NCBI RefSeq assembly: GCF_026262505.1
Contig: NC_067203.1
Coordinates: 19,077,411 to 19,141,410, forward strand
Direction of reading: 5' to 3'
DNA: 64,000 nt
DNA from: Trichomonas vaginalis G3
Lineage: Eukaryota; Parabasalia; Trichomonadida; Trichomonadidae
In this document: piece after piece, positions 18,478 through 28,800 of the stretch
Layout: each line of letters starts with the position of its first letter
Numbering within the stretch: the first letter of the stretch is position 1
Position numbers and translations under genes: made by a program
The notes under the pieces: generated by a model
The model's database searches: none
Seen by the model: the letters and a program-made list of their open reading frames with translations, nothing else
What the model was told of the DNA's origin: nothing

Positions 18478-19272
18478 TTATTCTTGACTTTGTTGTTCCA
18501 TTTGTTGCATTTGTTGTTCTTGAGCTATTTGTTGTTGAAGTTGTTCTTGTAATACAATACTTTCACCAGTTGCATCTTCCAATTCGAAACTTTCTGCCGT
18601 CATTGACAAATACATAGGACATAAAAGTTTTACAGGAACAAAGTTGCGTCAACTAATGTCAACGTTATACTTGCCAAAGTGTTTGAGTTCACTAAGGTTG
18701 AAAAATTCTGCATTCGAATGAACAATAGGCAAACCAGCAGAGAAAGTATTGTTTATACGCATAAGTATCTTTTGGTCATAATAGTTTCTGTCGACATTCG
18801 AATAACACTTTGAACCTAAGTTTTGAAACAATATATAAGATTGGTGTGCTTAATGTCAATGAATAGACATTCCTTGTATGACACCTTTTCCTGTTATAGG
18901 AAACTGTTGGTAGTAAAAACCAGAATAAGTTTTGTATTATAGCTCATATCGTTTTAGTAAACTCAGTCGGACATCCAAACATAATGAAACCTGCTTCTAG
19001 TTGCAGCACATGTTACACCCGTACTTAAAGTATTAAATAAGTCAACAAAACCTGTTGGTGGTATATCTGAGTAAGTATCTTCAAAGGAGTATTTTTTACC
19101 ATTCACAACAATAAAATCTTCTGGTGTCAAAAGAGCAAAACAGGCTTTAGTCGTCATTGTTTTAAGGTTAGTTACAATATCGTCCTTGAGGACTTTGTAA
19201 GTTTGTTGTTATAGAATTATATGACTCAGGGTTTTTAGTCGTAATAGTATAAACCATTATGTCTTCTGCCAT
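18478..19272 (-). pseudogene. Unrecognised gene with Gln-rich tail, Polinton A (broken)
   Basis: The start is MAEDIMVYTITTKNPE. A middle with CFALLTPEDFIVVNGKKYSF and SFEDTYSDIPPTGFVDLF is beta-rich, and the tail is glutamine-rich (EQQMQQMEQQSQE). A structural role is possible. It is tandem with the next gene, about 4 bases apart. Broken. Confidence 0.45.
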
Positions 19273-19276
19273 TTAC

Positions 19277-19856
19277 TTAGCAAATAAATTTTAATGAAAT
19301 GTTGTGGTCGTCAAATATTTTTATAACGTCTGGGAAACTATATTTTAAGTTCAACGTTTCACCTCCTTTCATAACGTATATCTTGTCAATGACATTATAT
19401 GAAACACCACAGCAACCAATGTCGGGTTCTATTTCTTTGATGTTTATATCGTCTGCCTCTGTCAAAAGTTTCAATAGTTCTTTTCAAAACTTCATGAGGT
19501 GCGATGACATATGAGTTCACTTTTACAGGGTTGTGTTCGACCAAGTTTAACATTATACTTAAAGCTTGACAAATCTTCTCCTGAGTTTGAAGTTTGTCTT
19601 TCAGTTGTTGGTAGTCGTTTCGAATATCTGCAACAGAACTTAAGTCTCTGTTAACTTCAGGATATGTTGGTTCTTTTACAGGAACAATTGTTATACCATC
19701 TTCGTCTTCGTATGGTTTCCCCACTTCAACATCTCTGTCTTTGACATTGACAATAACACTTTGACTGTTTGTTTGAGTTGGTGAATTTAACTTCACATCT
19801 GCCACCGCCATTAAACCTTTTGAAACACTTACGCTTCTATTTTTCGGAAATGACAT
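19277..19856 (-). pseudogene. Unrecognised gene, Polinton A (broken)
   Basis: The start is MSFPKNRSVSVSKGLMAVAD, followed by beta-rich and acidic segments and a helical stretch (DYQQLKDKLQTQEKICQAL). The C-terminus is beta-rich (CCGVSYNVIDKIYVMKGGETL). It is divergent from the 19875 gene with 18 bases between starts. Broken. Confidence 0.45.
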
Positions 19857-19874
19857 TTTACTTAGAATAAAAAG

Positions 19875-20234
19875 ATGGACGTATTCGGATATCTTATTGA
19901 ATTGAAGCAGAACAAAGTTTATACTCACAAACAATACAAATACATTGACAGAATAGTTTTTTACACAAACAACGGAAAATGTTATAGAATAGCAGTCTTT
20001 GCTGAACCTAAATATTTTCATAAAGCAAAGAAAGTTGGTATAACTGAAATGGTGAAAGTTCTTGAAGCAGACAAAAATATAACTTCAAAACTTACAGATA
20101 TTACTAAAGGAAAGTTTATAATACAATATTATGTCAAAACTGGCGTACTGTCAATATTTGACGGAGAGAAGTCAGTTCAAGAACAACTTACTGACCTGCT
20201 GCCAAAATCTGCTCGATGGAAGCTGTCGTTATGA
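19875..20234 (+). CDS. Unrecognised Polinton protein, 119 aa
   Basis: Open frame (MDVFGYLIELKQNKVYTHKQYKYIDRIVFY ...). It is a mixed alpha/beta, lysine-rich protein with no membrane span. Its 3' end overlaps the 3' end of the putative capsid gene on the other strand by about 47 bases. A partial copy in B runs into the assembly gap. Function unknown. Confidence 0.6.
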   Translation: MDVFGYLIELKQNKVYTHKQYKYIDRIVFYTNNGKCYRIAVFAEPKYFHKAKKVGITEMVKVLEADKNITSKLTDITKGKFIIQYYVKTGVLSIFDGEKSVQEQLTDLLPKSARWKLSL

Positions 20235-20461
20235 CAATCTGAGGAGCCCCAGCAGGTTTCATCGAACGAATCTTCAAAAGAGCATCTTCCGTGAAAAGTG
20301 CTATTGGTTTTGTAAACTTCTTTGCTCTCAATTCATCTGGACCGTCTCTGTCACCAGTATATTGTATTTGTACAGTACCAACAGTTGAAATACCACCCAT
20401 AAAGTCTTCTGAGTCAGCAAATGGAATGCCAAGCCAAAAGTTTGAACGGTCTCCATTTGTA

Positions 20462-21765
20462 TAGGGTGTCCAAAGGTGCGTTTAGCACAGCGCTCTATAT
20501 GAGACTATTAAAGGAGATATATGCTGATTATAAATATATAATAAAAAATATGAATATATGTATATGATGAGTATGTTGTATTTTGGCGCCATGCCGGGAT
20601 ATAAAATGAATTTTGAGACAAGAGGCGGTTTCGCGGGAAATTTTGGCGGGATTTTTTTCATTTTTTTAATGAATCATAAAGAAAACATCCTCGCTCTTGC
20701 AAAAAAATGCAAAGACTGTAAAAAAATCTACGAGACATTGGTAAAATGCTTCGGTATGGATGCTCCTAGCTATTCCACTGTAACGTATCATGTTAGGATG
20801 TATCACTTCATGAACAAAAAGGCGCCCATCATAAAAATTGACAAAAAATCGCCGGATCAAAGAAAAATCAAAGCAATTCTTCAAGCGCTAGATGAAGACC
20901 CAAGAGCATCACTCAGAAGGATAGAGGAGATGACAAAGATACCACGTACAGCAGTCGGTTATTATCTGCACAATTATTTGAACTACAAACTAGCGTATAC
21001 ACGTTGGGTTCCGCACAACCTTAATTCAGTTCAAAAAAAATCTAGAGTCCAATCTTCGAAAGAGCTCCTCTCTATATTGGGTGCGTATCAATCCAAGAAG
21101 TTTCGCTTTTTAGTAACAGGGGACGAGTCTTGGTTTCAATATGCAACAGAAGCCAAAATCATGTGGATCCCGAAGGATGAAAATCCGCAAACATTCCCGA
21201 AGAAAAAAATTGACACACCAATGATGATGTTGTCGGTTTTTTGGGGAGTGAATGGCATCATCGCAATTGATATTCTTCAAAAACCTAATACGATGAATGC
21301 TCAGTATCTAATTGACAATGTTCTTACTCAAATTATCAATTCTGATGAGTTTGAGAAATCCAAACAACAAAAACAAAAGTTTGCAATTCATTTTGATAAT
21401 TCAAGAGTTCACAAAAGTCATAAGGTAATGAATTACTTAGTGGAAAACAATGTCAAAGTTGTTCCAAACCCAATTTATTCACCTGATATTGCACCCTCTG
21501 ACTTTTATTTATTCGGCACGCTAAAAAAGAGAGCTGAAGGACGCGAATTCGCGAGTCCAGATGATCTTGAAAATTTTGTAAGAGAGCAATTTGAGCAATT
21601 TTCTCATGATGATTTAAAGCGTGTCTTTCAAGCCTGGATCGATCGCTGCGAACGCGTGATTGAATCCAATGGTGATTATATTTAAATAAACTTTATATAT
21701 ATGTAACTTGTTTATTTCTATTCGCAGTATTCAGGTTTGTGCTAAACACACCTTTGGACACCCTA
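20462..21765 (+). mobile_element. mariner transposon (Tvmar1-type), 1,304 bp, looks whole
   Basis: The 28-bp terminal inverted repeats begin TAGGGTGTCCAAAGGTG and differ at one position. They are flanked by TA duplications (20460-20461 and 21766-21767). The empty site is seen in Polinton B near 40915, where CAATATACAAATGG is uninterrupted. The length of 1,304 bp fits what I recall for T. vaginalis Tvmar1. An uninterrupted transposase lies inside, so this insertion is very recent. Confidence 0.95.
20669..21685 (+). CDS. mariner transposase, 338 aa, DD34D
   Basis: The catalytic triad is present: D152 in VTGDESWF, D243 in IHFDNSRVH, and D278 in SPDIAPSDFYLFG. There are exactly 34 residues between the second and third aspartates, the mariner hallmark. 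The N-terminal 110 residues form the paired helix-turn-helix DNA-binding region (MNHKENILALAKKCKDC onward). The ATG at 20669 is preferred over an in-frame ATG at 20558 because TCATT at 20658-20662 is a good initiator 11 bases ahead, and the 338-aa length suits the family. No break is seen. Confidence 0.92.
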   Translation: MNHKENILALAKKCKDCKKIYETLVKCFGMDAPSYSTVTYHVRMYHFMNKKAPIIKIDKKSPDQRKIKAILQALDEDPRASLRRIEEMTKIPRTAVGYYLHNYLNYKLAYTRWVPHNLNSVQKKSRVQSSKELLSILGAYQSKKFRFLVTGDESWFQYATEAKIMWIPKDENPQTFPKKKIDTPMMMLSVFWGVNGIIAIDILQKPNTMNAQYLIDNVLTQIINSDEFEKSKQQKQKFAIHFDNSRVHKSHKVMNYLVENNVKVVPNPIYSPDIAPSDFYLFGTLKKRAEGREFASPDDLENFVREQFEQFSHDDLKRVFQAWIDRCERVIESNGDYI

Positions 21766-23136
21766 TATATTGAGTTTTTTGACCTCCTGTATGAGTCCAT
21801 ACTTTCACATATGGCATAATAGAACTTTGCATTTCAGGGTTAATAGTTGTTGTGAAGTTGTTGTTAAAGTTCATAGCATCTAATGTCAAGTTGTATGACC
21901 TCATATCCTCAACTGTAGAATATTCTTCTCTTGGATAATATTTGCCATCTATGTTTATATGATATTTAATACCAGGGTTGTAGAAACAAGAATAGTCATT
22001 TATAGTTCGTCTGAACAGTACAAACATAGTATCTGCATGTTTCATTGCAGTTGTTAAAGCAATATCTGTTCTTGCACCTGCGGCTCCTGGATTTTGGTTT
22101 CCAACTTCACCTGCAAAGTCTTTGACAGATATTTGGTGTATAGGGAACATAAGTGGAACTGCAATATATTTGGCAGCTAAAGCATTTGAAATATCTGGGT
22201 CCAACATATAGACTGCAAGTCTGCTTTCTATTCTCTTGCATTCAAATTTTTCGCATGTGAACTTAACTGGGTCCCAAGCAGTTCCAGCAGCATTGAAATA
22301 ATAGTTTACTTCATTGTTGAAGTTTGAGAAACCAAAGTCTAAGTCAACTTTGTCTTTGCAAAATTCGGCGAATGACGTTTGATTTGTTCCCTTTACGTCT
22401 GTAATAGTGAATGGGTCTTGTGTTGGTGCAATGACTAAGTTATTTTTGCTTGGAGTAAGTTCGATAGAAATTTTTCCTGCCCAGTTTGGCAAGTATCTTA
22501 AAAACCTGAAGATGAGGAAAGATGACAAAGGAACTCTAAGTTTCAGTTTTACTTTGGTTACTGCTGCTGCAGTTTGTCCAGAAAGGTTAACATAAACTCC
22601 TGGAACGTTAGGGTCAAGTCTTCTTATTTTCTCAATAGTTGCATACTGGTCTGTTTGTTCTCTAGCTTGTGGTTGTACTGAGTTTCTCAAAGCGAACCAT
22701 TCATAGTTTGCCCATGTTACTGTTTGAACTAAGTCAGAGTTAGAATATATCTTATATCCCATGAAAACTTCTGGAGCATATTGGTATCCGACATAGAAAA
22801 TTCCATTGCAACCTTTCTTGTCAGACAACTTGGCAGAAGGTTTTATTTCAATGTCTTGTTCCACGTATAAGAATGAGTTGTCAATAGAAATAATATGAAA
22901 CCTGTCGCAAGCAATATCTACTGTTGTTGAAGAACCTTCTCCAAACTCACCTACGTTTCCATAAGAAACAGCAGTTGTATATTCGTAAGTTCCAGGAACT
23001 ATTTCTGACCTTCTAATGGCATTGTCGCATTCGTTATACCATTCGGAAACATTTCCGTTCATGGCATCCAAAACTGTTGGCGTTATATTCTGAGCGGCGT
23101 ACATTTCATATGGGTAAAAATATAGAATAGTTGGAT

Positions 23137-25023
23137 TTATATGTCATAATAGAACCCACTCGGACCAAGCTTTACTTTCTTCCTGACTGAGTTTTTAACT
23201 GAATCTTTAACTCTTCTTTTTCCTTCATTGCCACTACTTTCACTAGATGAAGTTACTTCTTCACTACTTTCACTTTGTTCTACTCTTCTCTTCTTCTTTG
23301 GTGTCGCTTTTGGTAACTTGCCCTCTGCTTCAAGTTGTTGCATCTTTGCCTCATGTTCACCTAGTATGTTGTAAATTTCCCATGTCCTTTTTGCCTTTGG
23401 GCTCTGGTCGCCCATCTCAGGTAACCTATATCCTAGAAAGATTTTGTCATAGTTTGTATTTGAGTCTTCGCTTATTGTTTGCATGACTCTTTCCTGAGTT
23501 TCCGGTTCAAGCTCTTCAAACAGAGCTTGTCCATATGGAATAAGCTCGTTTCCAAATATATGTTTTTGTAGCCATTCTGGTTTTCTTTCCATGTAACCAA
23601 TAATATCTTTTGTGAATGGGAAAGCTTTTACCCAACGTTTCAGTCTTGCGTCATTTATTTCTGTAGTTGGTTTTATTTTGTCAAGGAACATGTTTTTCAA
23701 TACTAACATTTCATTTGGTACTGTCCATTTGAGTTTTCTTAAATATTCATCCCTTCTCAGTTCATTGTCTGCAAAGTAAGTTTTTATGACATTTTGCAAA
23801 CTTTCGTTTGCAAGGTCATGTACAATAGGTTCTCTTCCTTCTCTCTCCCTAACTTTCTTTCTAAACTCTTCACCAAATATACCATCTCTATGGTTCTGTG
23901 TAGTTCTTTGAGATAAATGTTCTAGAACGTCAGGTGTTATATTTCCCTCAGCCATGTTCATTTCATACTGGTCCAAAATATCTGCATCTTTCATATCTTT
24001 CAATGGCATTAAAGCCGCGCTGAAAATACCCGTTATATCTGGTTCACCATTCACTTCCATTGCGTCTACAACTTCTTGGAATTGAGGTTGTAAGTTTATG
24101 AACCACCTATCCGGATTAGCTTTATGACCCCATTTCATTGTAGTTCCATAGTCTGCAGAAACAAAAGTAGGTTTGTTTCCATATTGGTTAGGTTCTGAAT
24201 GAACTTTAAACAATGTTTCATTTCTATATGTTTTGTTGAAATTTAACCTTTTATTTTCACCGAGTTCAGCCAAAGATTGAACGTTATATGGTCGTAAGTA
24301 AAAAGGATTATTGTATTTGCGTACATTTTCTTTCAGTACTTCCATTCTATGCTGAATATTTTCATCTGATGTTGGAGTCTTTTGTATGTCGGTGAACATT
24401 TTTCGATATTCTTCTACTATGTCAGCCGAATTTTTCTTAGACTCTTGGAAAGATTCCATATTCACCTCATACTCTTGTTGAGGGTCAAGATTTTTCGGCT
24501 GTTCCAAATCTTCATCTAGTTCTGTGAAGTTAGTTTCCAAAGGAGGGACTTGTTCGTTTCCTTCAGGCTCTTCTAGCTGTTGTTGCTGAACTATTTCTTC
24601 CATGTCTGGTTGTATCTGAACTTCTTCCTGTTGAGTTTCTTGTACCTCATCTGCTGGCATTTCATATATTCCGAGACCGTTTTTAACAAGTTCCCTATCT
24701 AAGTCATCCGGACTCATAAACCTTTCTTCTTTCGTTCCGTCTCTATTTTTTACGCGTTTCATGAAGAGAGTTGAATTATCATTTAGCTCTGACATCAAAT
24801 ATCTCGGAGTAAATTCATCCATGTCATTTGGATGATATGCTATTAAATCATATCCCTTTGCGAGCTTGTATTTTCCAGGTTTGAGATTATATCCGATTTG
24901 ATGCTGAACCATAAAGCTAAATAGGTTCGGGTCAGTATTTCCTTCCTTGAACTTTCTAATAGCTTCTTTATATCTGTCACTAAAGTCAAGAGTATCTGGG
25001 TAACCATAATCTTCCTTAAGCAT
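23137..25023 (-). CDS. Large conserved Polinton protein, 628 aa
   Basis: Open from ATG 25023. The N-terminal 130 residues include MLKEDYGYPDTLDFSDRYKEA. An acidic Glu/Gln-rich linker follows (about residues 135-200), then a folded middle (RWFINLQPQFQEVVDAM, FPFTKDIIGYMERKPEWLQ). The C-terminus is basic with KKKRR and KRRVKDSVKNSVRKK tracts that look like nuclear-localisation or DNA-binding signals. It lies 3 bases after the coiled-coil gene and 32 bases before the putative capsid gene, all on one strand, so a structural or packaging role is likely. Not recognised. A broken copy is at 37669-39554. Confidence 0.7.
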   Translation of the reverse strand: MLKEDYGYPDTLDFSDRYKEAIRKFKEGNTDPNLFSFMVQHQIGYNLKPGKYKLAKGYDLIAYHPNDMDEFTPRYLMSELNDNSTLFMKRVKNRDGTKEERFMSPDDLDRELVKNGLGIYEMPADEVQETQQEEVQIQPDMEEIVQQQQLEEPEGNEQVPPLETNFTELDEDLEQPKNLDPQQEYEVNMESFQESKKNSADIVEEYRKMFTDIQKTPTSDENIQHRMEVLKENVRKYNNPFYLRPYNVQSLAELGENKRLNFNKTYRNETLFKVHSEPNQYGNKPTFVSADYGTTMKWGHKANPDRWFINLQPQFQEVVDAMEVNGEPDITGIFSAALMPLKDMKDADILDQYEMNMAEGNITPDVLEHLSQRTTQNHRDGIFGEEFRKKVREREGREPIVHDLANESLQNVIKTYFADNELRRDEYLRKLKWTVPNEMLVLKNMFLDKIKPTTEINDARLKRWVKAFPFTKDIIGYMERKPEWLQKHIFGNELIPYGQALFEELEPETQERVMQTISEDSNTNYDKIFLGYRLPEMGDQSPKAKRTWEIYNILGEHEAKMQQLEAEGKLPKATPKKKRRVEQSESSEEVTSSSESSGNEGKRRVKDSVKNSVRKKVKLGPSGFYYDI

Positions 25024-25025
25024 TT

Positions 25026-26503
25026 TTAAGAATTCTTGGTTTCCTTTTTCTCTACTTCTTTTGTGTCTTTGCTCTGTTTGTGGTTGCTGTGCAGGATTTT
25101 GAACTGTTGGTTGTTGTGCTGGTTTTGGTTGTGGTGCAGGTGCTGGATTTTGAACTGTTGTTGTGGTGCTGGATTTTGAACTGTTGGTTTTGGTTGTTGT
25201 TGTGGTGCTGGATTTTGAACTGTTGGTTGTTGTGTTGGTTTTGGTGCATGCCTGTGTCTGTGTCCATGTGACGATGTAAATGTTTTAGGTAGTCCTGGTG
25301 CAGGTGCTTCTCTTGGAGGGTTTGGTGGTATATAAGTTCCACCAGCTGGCACATATGTTCCATCTGCAGCATAATGTCCTACATGACTTTTCGTTTTTAA
25401 GAAAGCATTTACTAGGTCTGTTTTGGTCTGTTGTAACTCTTTTTCTTGACTTTCCACAACAGTGCTCTAACGGCGTCATAGGCACTTTGAACTGCCTGTC
25501 TCGTTGCTGCATCTGTTATTTTCGTCATATTTTGTGCTACTTCTCTTAACTCTTTGTCGAAACCTTCAGACTTCAGTTTCTTTCCAGATGAGAAGTCGTT
25601 CACTAGTTTCACCTTACTATGAAGAGCTTCGAAGGCATTCTTAAAGTCAGCATTCATTAAAGCTTCATTTGAACTGTCTTCATCCGCTTGTATTTTTGTC
25701 CTTATTGACCCTATAAGTTGGGCTGCTTTAGCGTTGGCTTGGGCATCTAACCAGTCATTATTAGCTTTTATAATATCTGCGCTTTTCATTGCCTTTTGCA
25801 TGGCTGCGTCGTTATTTTTACTTTCTTGTGCTAAGTTTTCATACTGTACGGTTTGGTTTTGCAACTGTAAAAGTTTTTCTGCCTTTACATTTGCTTCAAC
25901 TTCTTTTTTATACTCATCGCTATCCATATATGTCTTCATGGCTTTTTGTTTTATCTCTTCATCTTTCAGTACTTTATATTGAGTAGTATGGTTTTTCAAA
26001 TTTATAACATCTTGTTCCATTTTTGCTACTTCTGCTGCTTTTTCTGACACTTTTTTCGCATATTCCTCTGTACTTAGTTCTTTCAGTTGTTCTTCTTTCT
26101 TCTTTTTCTCTACGTTTAACTCATTTAGTTTCTTTGTGTGTCTGTCATATTCTAGTTTCTTTTCGTTTTCACTTATTTGTTTCTGTATGTCTATGTTTGA
26201 CTTTTTGACATCTGTTATTTGATTTTTGAGTGAACTCAAATTCATTTGACTTTGAGGGTTATAAGCTGTTCCGTCTGCAGCTCCACCATAGCCTGCCATT
26301 TTCGCTAAAAGTGCCGCTCTTAAACCTCCACTCTGTGCACCAATAACTCGGTTTAAAAGCATAGGGTTGCTTGACATTTGTTGCAACATAGTGGGGTCAT
26401 TCATCATTTGTTGTTGCAACTGTTGTTGTGGTGTCAGTTTTACTATTGGATGTTTCAATGCTCCCTTCCTCTTACGTATATTCTTACGTAGCTTACGTGG
26501 CAT
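25026..26503 (-). pseudogene. Basic coiled-coil protein with PAPQQQPK repeats, copy A (broken)
   Basis: The start is very basic (MPRKLRKNIRKRKGALK), followed by a Gln/Met-rich stretch, about 200 residues of charged coiled coil, and a C-terminal tract of repeated PTVQNPAPQQQ phrases. B has a relative at 36149-37666 with a different number of phrases. The N-terminus suggests DNA or nuclear targeting, and the coiled coil a scaffold-like role. Broken. Confidence 0.65.
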
Positions 26504-26975
26504 TTTAAGTGAAGTTAAAAAGCGGTTTTTGACAGATGTTTATATGACACTTTTTGTTCAGCACAAAAAACTACTCGGTCAAAGTGTTGTCAGTTTTGTA
26601 AAATAACCGTCCTATCTCATTCTATAAGGGGGAAAAGGCTTCTCAAAGTATACTTCCTTGGAACGCCTGTAACTTTTCCTGTAGCGACGATAGACCCTTA
26701 CTTGTCCGGACAAAGTTATACTATTTTGAGTGCTCTACAAAAAAGTCAACGGCGACGACTCTCAAAAACCGTTGTGTAAAAAGTTTTACCGTTGGACAAA
26801 AAAGTATATATAGAAAACAAAAAACGTTTATAGTTCATTCAATATTTGAGATAAACCGTTTTTCCAACGGTAACTATTAAATAAAATAAAAAAATAGAGG
26901 GGGTCTCCGTTGACGAAAACGGTTTATCTCAAACTTTTCTATGAGTGGTCCGAAAAAAACAGTTCATTTTTCATA
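26504..26975. other. Intergenic region of Polinton A with a long inverted repeat
   Basis: The region lies between two head-to-head genes. From 26843, TTTGAGATAAACCGTTTT and CAACGG are repeated inverted at 26908-26935 as CCGTTG and AAAACGGTTTATCTCAAA, giving a stem of about 25 bp around an AT-rich 40-base loop. Further ACCGTTG motifs lie at 26770-26800. TCATT at 26964-26968 is a probable initiator for the next gene. Similarity with element B stops near 26745. Confidence 0.6.
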
Positions 26976-28615
26976 ATGGAAGGAAGAACAAGTGTCGCAA
27001 ACAATTCGTCGACTACCTCTGCAGTTAAAGTTCCTACAACTTATGTCTCACCATTCTCAAAACCCTTACGACCTCCTATAATACCAAAGCAACCTCCTCA
27101 TACAATTCAAGACAAATTGTCCAACAATTTGAGTTCTTCTTCTTCTCAAAACACAACAGAAACATCTGAAACAGTTGTCCAAACAGCACCAGAACAAGTT
27201 TCACATAGTTTTACAATTCAAGACAAATTGTCCAACAATTTGAGTTCTTCTTCTTCTCAAAACACAACAGAAACATCTGAAACAGTTGTCCAAACAGCAC
27301 CAGAACAAGTTTCACATAGTTTTACAATTCAAGACAAATTGTCCAACAATTTGAGTTCTTCTTCTTCTCAAAACACAACAGAAACATCTGAAACAGTTGT
27401 CCAAACAGCACCAGAACAAGTTTCACATAGTTTTACAATTCAAGACAAATTGTCCAACAATTTGAGTTCTTCTTCTTCTCAAAACACAACAGAAACATCT
27501 GAAACAGTTGTCCAAACAGCACCAGAACAAGTTTCACATAGTTTTACAATTCAAGACAAATTGTCCAACAATTTGAGTTCTTCTTCTTCTCAAAACACAA
27601 CAGAAACATCTGAAACAGTTGTCCAAACAGCACCAGAACAAGTTTCACATAGTTCTACAATTCAAGACAAATTGTCCAACAATTTGAGTTCTTCTTCTTT
27701 TCAAAACACAACAGAAACATCTGAAACAGATGTACAACCAATAGAACAAGATATAGTCTCTCAAACTACAAGTATGTTAACAAGAGCACAATTTCAAGAT
27801 TTAATTTCTCTTGAACAATATTCGAGTAACGAAACACAAAGCGACGACTGTAACCTCTCGCTACCCGAATCCATTCAAAGAAAATACGCCATGAAAAGAC
27901 TGAAATTGTTGTATAAACTTCTTAACAATTGGGGGTCGAAGACAACTCAGATTATAGTGAAATGTTTAACAAAGTCATAGAATCTCTTAAACCAATTGAA
28001 AACGACATAAAAAATCCCGGTGTTCTTGTAGACCTTTTCGCCTCAAAATTACCAGTTACAACTAATCTAATAGCAACACAAGCTATAGAGCAATTTATTT
28101 TATGTTTTCCCAAGCAATATAGACAACATCTGAGGGAAACAAGAATAGGAAAATTTCAATTGGTGTATCCTACAACATACAACTATTACAAAGAAGCAAA
28201 TGAATATGGAGAACTCTCATTCCATTTCACACTTTCAGTTCCTGAGGGAGAAGAAAAAGCAATCTATCATGTACAATCTCTTGCAGGATGTGAAGGAAAA
28301 CCTCACATAATAACTACTGTTGCAATTGACAAACCTGCAAGAGTCGAAGACGATGTTTTGTTCGCGTCCATTGCTGGTTTTGGCATGGGAGAACCAATTC
28401 CAATTTCCCATTTCACAGAATACTCAGCACAACATTTTCAAAATGTAGAATTCGTGTTCTACGACCATCAAAAGTTCCTGCTAACAAAACCAAAGAAACA
28501 ATTTGTCTCAATATTTGTTGCTGGTCATGTGGTTGACAAAGAGCCATCAGATACTGACTATGAAGAAGAGGAGGAGGAAGAAGAAAACGATAGCGATGTC
28601 GTTCTTATCGAATAA
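26976..28615 (+). pseudogene. Ser/Thr-rich repeat protein with acidic tail, only in Polinton A (broken)
   Basis: It starts at MEGRTSVANNSSTTSA, 12 bases after an initiator TCATT. About 35 residues in come six near-identical 37-residue units (NNLSSSSSQNTTETSETVV ...), then a Gln/Ser-rich linker. A folded-looking domain follows (FILCFPKQYRQHL, FQLVYPTTYNYYKEAN). The tail is very acidic and ends DSDVVLIE, which resembles a SUMO-interacting motif. It is absent from B at the equivalent end, so it is accessory cargo. No family is recognised. Broken. Confidence 0.6.
27102..27740 (+). repeat. 111-bp tandem repeat, six copies
   Basis: Units begin ACAATTCAAGACAAATTG at 27102, 27213, 27324, 27435, 27546 and 27657. 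The first five are almost base-identical and the last is shortened and diverged. They encode the 37-residue Ser/Thr/Gln units and are probably kept uniform by recombination. Confidence 0.9.
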
Positions 28616-28654
28616 AAACTTTAATTTTTTACTATATAATTTTTTTAGTTCTCC

Positions 28655-28714
28655 TCTAGGTTTTTTTAGGGGCTAGAGGGCACGAAGTGCCTGGAAGCCC
28701 CACTCACCTGACCT
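28655..28714 (-). repeat. Right terminal inverted repeat and hairpin of Polinton A
   Basis: GGGGCTAGAGGGCAC-GAA-GTGCCTGGAAGCCCC then ACTCACCTGACCT. The inner stem here is GGCAC/GTGCC instead of GGCGC/GCGCC at the left end, so pairing is kept. The GCATA duplication follows at 28715. Confidence 0.85.
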
Positions 28715-28786
28715 GCATAATGGTTTTTTATTAGTACTGATGCTAAATCTTCAATAAAATGCAATTGTCATAAAATTGATCTCACC

Positions 28787-28791
28787 TCATT
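28787..28791 (+). promoter_or_regulatory. Initiator TCATT for the alpha-mannosidase gene
   Basis: TCATT fits TCA(+1)Y(T/A) and leaves a 5' UTR of about 12 bases before the ATG at 28801. It lies only 73 bases from the end of Polinton A. Confidence 0.6.
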
Positions 28792-28800
28792 AATTGAGAA

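Larger units (their letters stand above)
20188..23104 (-). pseudogene. Putative major capsid protein gene, Polinton A, interrupted by a mariner
   Basis: The longest conserved beta-rich gene of the element starts MYAAQNITPTVLDAMNG and ends IEQILAAGQ. Phrases such as RFHIISIDNSFLYVEQDIEI, LPNWAGKISIELTPS and FMFPIHQISVKDF-like strands suit a double jelly-roll capsid, but the assignment is by size, strand content and position next to the packaging genes. The mariner at 20462-21765 splits it. The B copy lacks the mariner. Confidence 0.6.
2083..28714 (+). mobile_element. Maverick/Polinton element A, both ends present, broken
   Basis: The ends are inverted: AGGTCAGGT followed by GTGGGGCTTCC at the left, and the reverse complement of nearly the same sequence at the right. 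They are flanked by a GCATA direct repeat (2078-2082 and 28715-28719). An AG start and a 5-6 bp duplication are typical of Polintons. The element is about 26.6 kb. Removing a 1,304-bp mariner and a 704-bp hairpin insertion leaves about 24.6 kb. Parts include methyltransferase, tail-fibre-like protein, integrase, polymerase B, packaging ATPase, SF3 helicase, a putative capsid gene and coiled-coil genes. It is a fossil with roughly thirty breaks. Shared genes are nearly identical to elements B and C, which suggests recent spread. Confidence 0.93.

Noticed and set aside
20558-20668. Longer transposase start at 20558
   Set aside because: The extra 37 residues are low-complexity and Gly/aromatic-rich, and the initiator at 20658-20662 would lie downstream of that ATG.
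27102-27740. CRISPR array
   Set aside because: The 111-bp units are contiguous and coding, with no spacers. The 21-, 66-, 67- and 120-bp arrays likewise lack unique spacers.
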